Shown here: in pieces, positions 6,439-11,789 of the stretch | Layout: the number at the start of each line of letters is the position of its first letter | Position numbering within the stretch: the first letter of the stretch is position 1 | Assembly: GCA_017998755.1 (NCBI GenBank) | Contig: JAGOCL010000035.1 | Location: 1 to 11,789 of the forward strand | Direction of reading: 5' to 3' | Length of the DNA stretch: 11,789 nt | Origin: Spirochaetota bacterium | Lineage (GTDB): Bacteria; Spirochaetota; GWE2-31-10; MWDO01 | Notes under the pieces: generated by a model | The model's input: only the letters and a program-made list of their open reading frames with translations | The model's database searches: none | What the model was told of the DNA's origin: nothing | Program-made: the position numbers and the translations under genes

Positions 6439-7164
6439 TTATTGTTCATCTGCGGAGATGTTTTTTAAATATTTTGATATTCTTTTTTCAAGCTCTTCCA
6501 GAGACAACTCTTCCTCTTTTAACTTATTTTTTTTATTTTCAATATCCCTTATCTGTTCTTCAATTCCTTCTTGCATAGCCAGCATACCGTTATAGTCGTC
6601 TTTAAATTTTGATATAAAAGCGCTCAGCTCTTCGTTATCTTTTATAACAAGTTTTGATACTTCGTCGTGAAGAGTGGCTAACGGTTTCTTTATATGTCTT
6701 GTGAAAGCGATCAAGTTAGTATTGAGAGACTCGAGAATGGCAAGACGTCTTTCTCTCTTTAATAGTTGTTTAACGAGCTCTTTGTGTCTTATAACGTTTC
6801 TTATTCGAGCGAGCACTTCGCTAAAATTAAAAGGTTTAGTAATATAATCTTCTATCCCCATCTCCAATCCAAGCACTTTATCTTTGGGATCGTCGAGAGC
6901 GGAAAACATAATTATTGGAAGGTCTTTAAAATCGCTGAATTCCTTGTCTTTCTTTATGATTTGCGTTACTTCAAACCCCGTCATTTTTGGCAAAAGGTTG
7001 TCAAGCAACATAAGATCGGGATTGTGAATTTTAACTTTTTCAAGAGCTTCTATGCCGTCCTTAGCTTTAATAACTTCGTAATCAAGTTTGGTTAGCATAA
7101 TATCGAAGAAATCAAGAGTTACCTTGTCGTCGTCTACTATTAAAATTTTTCCCGTTAATTTCAT
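6439..7164 (-). CDS. response regulator: receiver domain plus degenerate DHp-like coiled coil
   Basis: The 241-residue cytoplasmic protein has a complete receiver domain (about 5-125): acidic pocket D11-D12-D13, phospho-acceptor Asp55 (in DLMLLDNLLPKMTG), Ser88 at the switch position and Lys110 in ITKPFN. There is no DNA-binding output domain. Instead residues 130-190 look like the dimerisation/phosphotransfer helices of a histidine kinase (RRLAILESLNTNL, then AFTRHIKKPLATL), with no ATPase domain. Measured from the conserved Pro161-Leu162, the usual His position is Arg156 and the acidic position is His157, so the H-box is degenerate. Residues 195-235 are a charged coiled coil. It likely signals by dimerisation or protein binding. 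AAGGA 7 nt before the ATG supports the start. The bactofilin gene follows after 32 bp. Confidence 0.88.
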   Translation of the reverse strand: MKLTGKILIVDDDKVTLDFFDIMLTKLDYEVIKAKDGIEALEKVKIHNPDLMLLDNLLPKMTGFEVTQIIKKDKEFSDFKDLPIIMFSALDDPKDKVLGLEMGIEDYITKPFNFSEVLARIRNVIRHKELVKQLLKRERRLAILESLNTNLIAFTRHIKKPLATLHDEVSKLVIKDNEELSAFISKFKDDYNGMLAMQEGIEEQIRDIENKKNKLKEEELSLEELEKRISKYLKNISADEQ

Positions 7165-7319
7165 AAGGCGTTCCTTTTAAAAATAAATAATCGCAATTAA
7201 CGAACAAACGCGCCGCAATATAGTTTCTATATTTTTTTTAATTTTTTGATTTTTACTTATATTTACTATTAAACAACAATTTTTTTAAATTTTCAATAAA
7301 GAAATAAAATATTTGTTAT
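7165..7319. other. AT-rich intergenic gap between HU and response-regulator genes
   Basis: These 155 bp are mostly A/T runs. They contain a small inverted repeat (ATATAG/CTATAT, 7218-7232) and a GC-rich patch (GCGGCGCG on the minus strand) near 7208-7215. A loose TTGTTG-18-TAAAAA pair could be a minus-strand promoter for the response regulator, but it is too weak to call. No gene or clear terminator is visible. Confidence 0.4.
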
Positions 7320-7643
7320 TTAATTATTTTTTTTGTAGTTATCGTTAACAATCTTCTTTAAATCTTTCCCAGGTCTGAAGATAGGAACTAAATGTTCTTC
7401 GACGTTAACAAATTCTTTAGTTTTGGGATTTATTTTTCGTTTCGGTTTTCTAACGCGCGTTTCATAAGTGCCGAATCCCCTCAGTTCTATATGCTCGCCT
7501 TTCGCAAGATTTACTTTCACAACCTCAAAAAAATTATCCAAGACCGATAGGATAACTTTATTAGATAAGTCCTTCTTTTTTAAGTCAAGTCTTGTTTTTA
7601 AGATATTCTCCTGTATCAAATATGCTATCTCTAATTTTGTCAT
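7320..7643 (-). CDS. HU-family nucleoid DNA-binding protein, spirochaete type
   Basis: The 107-residue protein has the HU/IHF fold: an N-terminal helical dimerisation part (1-45), IELRGFGTYETR (52-63), a DNA-embracing arm KPKRKINPKTKEFVN with the intercalating Pro at 73, and FRPGKDLKKIV (89-99). It is longer than standard 90-residue HU, and its ending resembles Borrelia Hbb as I remember it. It should bend DNA and compact the nucleoid, possibly with some sequence preference. The start at 7643 gives the normal HU N-terminus MTKLEI, with AGGA 11 nt upstream. An in-frame ATG at 7664 would add seven residues but has no ribosome site; Hbb also has a short N-terminal extension, so it cannot be fully excluded. 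It lies 71 bp downstream of rpsT. Confidence 0.93.
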   Translation of the reverse strand: MTKLEIAYLIQENILKTRLDLKKKDLSNKVILSVLDNFFEVVKVNLAKGEHIELRGFGTYETRVRKPKRKINPKTKEFVNVEEHLVPIFRPGKDLKKIVNDNYKKNN

Positions 7644-7714
7644 AATTACATATTTCCTATGCAAACAAATTTAATAATACGACAATCTCTAAAAACAGAC
7701 CGTCAAAATCAATA

Positions 7715-7990
7715 CTAAGCGTTTTCATTAAAAACTGTTTTGATTCTTTTTACGATTCTTGACTTTTTTCGAGCTCCGTTATTTTTGTGCAGTATATTTC
7801 TTTTAACCGCTTTATCTACTTCGCTCATATATATTCTTAATTTTGCTTCTACGTCTTCTCTGTTTTTACTATTGATAGCTTCGGCGAGCCCCAAAAAAGC
7901 GGTATGAACCTTAGACTTAATTGCTCTATTTCTTAATCTTCTCTCTACGCTTTGTCTTTCTCTTTTTATAGTCGAATTCTTGATACCCAT
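7715..7990 (-). CDS. rpsT: small ribosomal subunit protein bS20
   Basis: The 91-residue, very basic protein matches S20: MGIKNSTIKRERQSVERRLRN at the N-terminus (the family's K-S-A-x-K-R-x-R-x-x-x-x-R-R-x-x-N pattern), then VHTAFLGLAEAI, then VDKAVKRNILHKNNGARKKSRIVKRI, which corresponds to the conserved D-K-A-x-x-x-G-x-x-H-x-N-x-A-x-R-x-K-S-R-L ending. It binds 16S rRNA early in 30S assembly. AGGAG with 5-nt spacing precedes the ATG. It is the first gene of the minus-strand cluster leading through HU to rho and rpmE and has a near-consensus promoter. In E. coli S20 represses its own translation; nothing here shows whether that occurs. Confidence 0.96.
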   Translation of the reverse strand: MGIKNSTIKRERQSVERRLRNRAIKSKVHTAFLGLAEAINSKNREDVEAKLRIYMSEVDKAVKRNILHKNNGARKKSRIVKRIKTVFNENA

Positions 7991-8048
7991 TTTTTCTCCT
8001 AAAATTATGAAACTTATCTAAAATGAAAGATAATTCAATATTCCACAG

Positions 8049-8077
8049 ATAATATCAAAACAAATTTTAAATGTCAA
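8049..8077 (-). promoter_or_regulatory. near-consensus sigma-70 promoter of the rpsT cluster
   Basis: Minus strand TTGACA (8077-8072), exactly 17-nt spacer, TATTAT (8054-8049). Predicted start near 8042 gives a leader of about 50 nt before rpsT. It is the clearest promoter upstream of the six-gene cluster and probably drives much of it. Confidence 0.75.
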
Positions 8078-8144
8078 GTATTTGTTATTCTATTATAAAA
8101 TATTATTTCCGCAATACTGTAAAAATAAGTAAAAAAGAGTAAAA

Positions 8145-8150
8145 TATAAT
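8145..8150 (+). promoter_or_regulatory. possible -10 box for uvrC
   Basis: A TATAAT lies 24 nt before the uvrC ATG, but I see no good -35 hexamer at the right spacing. A second TATAAT at 8168-8173 is too close to the ATG to serve unless the start codon is wrong. No Shine-Dalgarno sequence is present. Confidence 0.35.
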
Positions 8151-8174
8151 CCAAAATTTGTATATCATATAATC

Positions 8175-9953
8175 ATGGACAACTTGAAGAACATATTAGA
8201 TCAACTACCCCAATATCCGGGGGTATACCTCTTTAAAGACGTCGGAGGTAAAATAATTTACGTCGGAAAGGCGAAAAATTTATTTAAAAGAGTTAGATCG
8301 TATTTTCTCGAAGTCAAAGACGTCAAGACCGCCGCCTTGCAAAAAAAAATATCCGATATCGAATATTTCGTAACCAACGACGAAGCGGAAGCTTTGATTC
8401 TCGAAAATAACCTCATAAAAGAGAATATGCCGAGATATAACATCAGACTGAAAGATTCTAAATCATATCCGATGATAAAGATCGTTAAAGAAAAATATCC
8501 TAGAATATTGAAGTGTAGAGAGAAAAACAATAAAAGCGACGAATATTACGGACCATTTGTAGATAATAACCGAATATCAATATTAATGGACTTTTTTAAG
8601 AAGAATTTAAAACTTAGGCGATGCTCAAGAAAGCTTTCTTCAGACGGCCGTAACGCGCCGTGTCTAAATTATCATATAAAAAGATGTATGGCGCCGTGCG
8701 CGTCGAAGATATCTGAAGAAGAATATAATGAAAATATTCGGCTTGCTCGGGATATCCTAAAAGGAGATATATCCGGCGCGGTCTCGGCTCTCCGAAAGGA
8801 GATGGAAGCGAGTTCAGAAAAACTCAATTATGAGAAAGCGGCGGAAATTCGCGATAAAATAAGAATTCTTGAGAATATTAAAGAACAGCAAATCGTCGAG
8901 CTTTCAAACAGACATAACAACGATTACGTAGGGTATTATACGGATTTTAACTCTACCGCTTTTTCGGTAATAAAACAGAGGGAAGGTAAAATTATCGGTA
9001 AACATAATTTCATCGTATCAAACGTCATAGATTTTACCGCAGTTCTCGAAGATTTCTTAGGCTCGTATTATTTGAATATCGCCGAATTACCCGATAAAAT
9101 ATTTATTCAGACTGAAATAGAAGACGTAACGCCGCTTTACGAAGCTCTTTTAAAGAAATACGGTAAATCCGTATCGATACTCGTTCCTTTTAACCTAGCC
9201 GACAAGAATCTGACTCGCTTGTCGATCAAAAACGCCGAGATACTATTTCAAGAAAAGCAGTACAAAATTGATAAAATTCATATACTTCGGGAGCTACAAA
9301 AAGTATTAAAGTTAAACAAACTTCCAAGAACTATCGAGTGCTTTGATATCGCGACGTTAAACGGGAAATTTAACACCGCTTCGTTGGTAAGCATAGTCGA
9401 CGGTAAACCGAATAAAAGCGGATATAGACAATTCAACGTCGAGGGGGAGGGGTATCCCGACGACTACGCGATGATGATCGAGGTAGTGGGAAGAAGATAT
9501 CAACGCCTGAAAAATGAAAGTCTGCCTCTGCCGGATCTGATCGTTGTCGACGGGGGCAAAGGGCAGGTAAAGTCCGCTAAAACCGCCTTAGACATTCTTG
9601 ATATACAAATCCCTATAATCGGGCTTGCCAAAAAGAACGAAGAGATATTCTTACCCAATACCAGAAAATCTTTGATACTCCCAAGGGACTCAAAAGCGTT
9701 GAAAGTCATACAGCTAGCTCGGGACGAAGCGCATAGGTTTAGCAATACGAGACTAGGCGGAAGGTACAGAAAGAGCGCGTTGGGGACGGAACTGCTGAAA
9801 ATAGAAGGGATTGGGGATAAAAAATCAACCGCTCTTATCAAAGAATTTAAATCGCTAAAAAAAATCAAGTCCGCTTCGATTGAAGAAATCGCTAGTATAA
9901 AAGAAATTGGTTCTTCCCTTGCAAAAAAGATTTACGACTATCTCCATAAATAA
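8175..9953 (+). CDS. uvrC: UvrABC excinuclease subunit C
   Basis: The 592-residue protein is full length for UvrC. The GIY-YIG nuclease that makes the 3' cut occupies 13-95 (PGVYLF, YVGKAKN, Glu77 in LILENN). Four cysteines (150, 163, 171, 175) match the spacing of the iron-sulfur cluster site known in E. coli UvrC. The UvrB-binding UVR motif is at about 208-240 (EKLNYEKAAEIRDKI). The RNase H-like domain making the 5' cut has Asp391, Asp459 (VVDGGKGQ) and His520 (RDEAHRF). Two helix-hairpin-helix motifs (540-592) end the protein. One oddity: after Asp391 the usual Ser-His pair is Ala-Thr (CFDIATLNG). The start fits the family N-terminus but lacks a ribosome site. The 3' end overlaps holA on the other strand. 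Confidence 0.97.
   Translation: MDNLKNILDQLPQYPGVYLFKDVGGKIIYVGKAKNLFKRVRSYFLEVKDVKTAALQKKISDIEYFVTNDEAEALILENNLIKENMPRYNIRLKDSKSYPMIKIVKEKYPRILKCREKNNKSDEYYGPFVDNNRISILMDFFKKNLKLRRCSRKLSSDGRNAPCLNYHIKRCMAPCASKISEEEYNENIRLARDILKGDISGAVSALRKEMEASSEKLNYEKAAEIRDKIRILENIKEQQIVELSNRHNNDYVGYYTDFNSTAFSVIKQREGKIIGKHNFIVSNVIDFTAVLEDFLGSYYLNIAELPDKIFIQTEIEDVTPLYEALLKKYGKSVSILVPFNLADKNLTRLSIKNAEILFQEKQYKIDKIHILRELQKVLKLNKLPRTIECFDIATLNGKFNTASLVSIVDGKPNKSGYRQFNVEGEGYPDDYAMMIEVVGRRYQRLKNESLPLPDLIVVDGGKGQVKSAKTALDILDIQIPIIGLAKKNEEIFLPNTRKSLILPRDSKALKVIQLARDEAHRFSNTRLGGRYRKSALGTELLKIEGIGDKKSTALIKEFKSLKKIKSASIEEIASIKEIGSSLAKKIYDYLHK
9892..9953. other. convergent coding overlap of uvrC and holA
   Basis: The last 62 bp of uvrC (second helix-hairpin-helix) are also, on the opposite strand, the last 19-20 codons and stop of holA. 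There is no intergenic space and no visible terminator, so both mRNAs must extend into the other gene unless Rho or collision stops them. Confidence 0.8.
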
Positions 9954-11130
9954 ATTTGACGATGAATTCTTGAAATTTTATGAGTTTTAAGTCCGAAGGA
10001 AATACTCTTTGATAGTATTCAAGTTCGGATAAATCGTCCGATAATAGAGACGCTTTGAGGAAGTTGTAATTTCTGAACCCTTTTTCCAACTCTTCGCGAA
10101 TTTTTTTGGGTTTTATAAACATTTTATCTAGCGCCGCGTCGGGGGAATTCTTTTCATTTTCGACCAGATGCAAAATTTTTAGAAATCTTCGATGAGACCA
10201 TATCAAGCCGCCGACGATACCGTCTTCGTCCGTCCAAAAAATTTTATCCAAAATACTTAACGCTTTTTCGCAGTCTTTGTCAAGGAGCGCCGAATATAAC
10301 GAGAACGGAGTTTCTTCTTTAGAATGGTATAAATAATTTTCGATAATCGTTTTATCGACGATATTTTTGTTTGATTCGAGATTACTGTAATATATAAAAA
10401 TTTTTTCGATTTCTTTCTCAAAATCGTATTTATTGTTCTCAACCGTATCGATGATAAAATTAATTGCGTCGTCGTCGATCAAAAGATTGTATTTCCTAAA
10501 CTCCCCCCTGATCCACGCCGGTTTTTGATTGTCAAACATCTCCCAAAAAATTATATGCTGATTTTGGCTTAATAAGTTTAACAGTCCGGCCGGTATTTTA
10601 TCGTTAGTTTCGTTAAGCATAACGATATAGCTGTTTTCTTTGCCGACCGAGAATTTCAGTTTGTTAAATATTCCGACCAGACGCTTTTTATCGCTCTCTT
10701 TAATATCTTTTAAAGCGAAAGTTCCAAGTAAATCGTCGAATTGATAAGAGTTGTTTAAAATAGTAGCCGATTCTTTGTCGTTTTTAAACGATTCGACGAT
10801 TTGATCGTACAAAACCTTACTTAACCGCGATGGGATAATAAAATTCTCAATGATTTTAATGATCTTTTGATTGATCTCTTCGATATTTTTGAGATATACG
10901 ATCTTTGAGTCTGAAAACAGAAGATCCCCCTCGAGAGCGTCGATTAGTTCGTCGGTTTCGAGGTCTTTATTCATATAAAAGTTGTAAACGACCGGTTCTT
11001 CGCCGTTAAAAATTTTATTTTCCAACAGCTCTATTATCTCTTTTTTCTCGCCGATTTCAGGTCCGGAAAAAAGATAAATATGTTCGAACTGATTTTTAGA
11101 AATTTTCTGCTTTAATTCCGCTACGTTCAT
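9892..11130 (-). CDS. holA: DNA polymerase III delta subunit (clamp loader), long form
   Basis: The 412-residue protein resembles delta subunits: FEHIYLFSGPEIGEKKEIIELL (16-37) is the family's opening 'Y-L-x-x-G-x-E ... K' segment. The region DLETDELIDALEGDLLFSDSKIVYLKNIEE (56-85) matches the part that grips the beta clamp. The C-terminal third (about 275-390) is the helical collar domain, with PFSLYSALLDKDCEKALSIL and GLIWSHRRFLKIL. Delta opens the sliding clamp for loading onto primed DNA. E. coli HolA has 343 residues; the extra length here is mainly a segment at about 97-165 that I cannot match to the family, plus a C-terminal tail encoded opposite uvrC. The ATG at 11130 has only a poor GGCGG before it. 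The call rests on distant similarity plus context beside uvrC. Confidence 0.8.
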   Translation of the reverse strand: MNVAELKQKISKNQFEHIYLFSGPEIGEKKEIIELLENKIFNGEEPVVYNFYMNKDLETDELIDALEGDLLFSDSKIVYLKNIEEINQKIIKIIENFIIPSRLSKVLYDQIVESFKNDKESATILNNSYQFDDLLGTFALKDIKESDKKRLVGIFNKLKFSVGKENSYIVMLNETNDKIPAGLLNLLSQNQHIIFWEMFDNQKPAWIRGEFRKYNLLIDDDAINFIIDTVENNKYDFEKEIEKIFIYYSNLESNKNIVDKTIIENYLYHSKEETPFSLYSALLDKDCEKALSILDKIFWTDEDGIVGGLIWSHRRFLKILHLVENEKNSPDAALDKMFIKPKKIREELEKGFRNYNFLKASLLSDDLSELEYYQRVFPSDLKLIKFQEFIVKFIYGDSRKSFLQGKNQFLLY

Positions 11131-11182
11131 ACCGCCGTTTATATCATTTTATAGGGAAAACTCAAAATATTAAATATATATT

Positions 11183-11210
11183 TTGACAAAAATTCATTTT
11201 TTGTTAGAAT
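11183..11210 (+). promoter_or_regulatory. Sigma-70-type promoter for the coiled-coil membrane protein gene
   Basis: TTGACA (11183-11188), 16-nt spacer, TAGAAT (11205-11210). The predicted start near 11217 leaves a leader of about 16 nt that carries GGGGG, 5 nt before the ATG at 11233. It lies in the 102-bp divergent gap with holA; no equally clear holA promoter was found there. Confidence 0.6.
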
Positions 11211-11232
11211 AAAATGGGAATTGGGGGAAAAA

Positions 11233-11789
11233 ATGATTTTTATAAATTTTGTTTTTTTTATTTCGAATATTTTAGTTATAATATTCGGTTATCTTATCAT
11301 AAAATCCAACATTGAGAAAAAATATGTAAACAAGGCGATTATCGATAATATAAAAAAAGAGATCAACGCGCTGATAGTCCAGCTTAACGAAACGACTAAC
11401 GATAATATCACATTAATAGAAGAAAGAGTGAAAAGACTGGATCGTTTTTTAAAAATTGTAGACAAAAGGATCGCCGGTCTCGACGGTAAAATACCGGATT
11501 CGTGGAAAGATTACGACCAACCGAGGCAAAATGTCGATAATTTTCTATATTCCCCTCAAAAACTTGTAAAACAAACTGAGAAAATGGCCGAAATTATAAG
11601 TAGTAAAGAGGAGAAGGCGCTTGCCGCGGAGACGGCGACAAACGACGCGTTGAAAAACCTTTCTACTCCGGAGAGGGTTGCGTATCTTTTTGACAACGGT
11701 TGGTCTGTCGACGCTATCAAAAAGAAACTCGAACTTTCCACCGGCGAGATGGAACTCTTCATGAACATTCAAGATTTAAACAACAACTA
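11233..11789 (+). CDS. membrane-anchored coiled-coil protein with C-terminal HTH-like segment, partial
   Basis: The 185 complete codons run off the right edge. Residues 1-24 are one hydrophobic helix (MIFINFVFFISNILVIIFGY) with few charges before it, so an N-terminal membrane anchor with the rest in the cytoplasm is likely. Residues 25-85 are charged and heptad-like (coiled coil), 90-110 are a Pro/Asp/Gln linker, and 120-145 are another Glu/Lys/Ala-rich helix. Then comes TPERVAYLFDNGWSVDAIKKKL and STGEMELFMNIQDLN, which looks like a helix-turn-helix of the type found at the end of small uncharacterised spirochaete and Firmicutes membrane proteins (DUF6115/DUF2802-like, from memory). Start chosen for GGGGG 5 nt upstream and a good promoter. 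Borrelia, as I recall, also has an uncharacterised gene beside holA and uvrC. The function is unknown. Confidence 0.7.
   Translation, partial: MIFINFVFFISNILVIIFGYLIIKSNIEKKYVNKAIIDNIKKEINALIVQLNETTNDNITLIEERVKRLDRFLKIVDKRIAGLDGKIPDSWKDYDQPRQNVDNFLYSPQKLVKQTEKMAEIISSKEEKALAAETATNDALKNLSTPERVAYLFDNGWSVDAIKKKLELSTGEMELFMNIQDLNNN

Noticed and set aside
7218..7246. ATATAG/CTATAT inverted repeat followed by T-runs on the plus strand, terminator-like
   Set aside because: The stem is almost all A/T and no plus-strand gene ends there, so it is likely chance in AT-rich DNA.
7644..7714. Possible promoter for HU (TTGACG and TATTAT)
   Set aside because: The hexamers are 21 nt apart, too far for a normal promoter; HU is more simply read from the rpsT promoter.
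9500..9868. 122-codon minus-strand open frame opposite uvrC
   Set aside because: It is antisense to the conserved UvrC RNase H-like and HhH regions and lacks a promoter, ribosome site or domain.
11131..11232. holA promoter on the minus strand of the divergent gap
   Set aside because: Hexamers such as TTGTCA and TATAAA are present but not at good spacing, so none could be chosen with confidence.
1..11789. tRNA, rRNA, CRISPR arrays, insertion sequences or phage genes
   Set aside because: No cloverleaf with a conserved T-loop, no spaced direct repeats and no transposase, integrase or phage motifs were seen in reading either strand.

Overview
This is an AT-rich chromosomal window that looks spirochaetal. 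Three things suggest it. Minus-strand genes run rpsT (S20), HU, response regulator, bactofilin, rho, rpmE; from memory, the Borrelia chromosome has the same set of S20, HU (Hbb), a hypothetical gene, Rho and L31 side by side. The HU is longer than 90 residues and carries the F-R-P-G-K-D-L-K ending seen in spirochaete HU. uvrC lies beside holA and a small coiled-coil membrane gene, which I also recall as neighbours in Borrelia. The family placement is inference and cannot be settled without database searches.

Layout. Bases 1-479 (minus) hold the 5' part of a lipoprotein of the NitT/TauT-type substrate-binding family, running off the left edge. Bases 604-1624 (minus) hold two adjacent small exported membrane proteins of similar architecture, driven by a strong promoter that overlaps a perfect 14-bp palindrome and would give a leaderless mRNA. 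Bases 1714-4029 (minus) encode an MMPL/RND-type exporter with a TTG start and its own promoter. Bases 4174-7990 (minus) form an information-processing cluster: S20, HU, a receiver protein with a degenerate histidine-kinase-like dimerisation segment, a bactofilin, Rho with an Asn-rich leader domain, and L31, ended by an intrinsic terminator at 4131-4163. uvrC (8175-9953, plus) is divergent from rpsT. It converges on holA (9892-11130, minus), and their coding ends overlap by 62 bp. A divergent gene for a membrane-anchored coiled-coil protein starts at 11233 and runs off the right edge.

The genes are mostly housekeeping: translation (S20, L31), nucleoid (HU), termination (Rho), repair (UvrC), replication (DNA polymerase III delta) and cell shape (bactofilin). 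The left third, with an importer lipoprotein, paired small membrane proteins and an RND exporter, is envelope-related. No tRNA, rRNA, mobile element or CRISPR array was seen, and no stretch over 300 bases lacks a gene. I see no obvious new defence or mobile system. The less ordinary items are the palindrome/leaderless promoter with its paired membrane proteins, the pseudo-DHp response regulator next to bactofilin, the Rho N-terminal domain, and a marked CpG excess in an AT-rich sequence.
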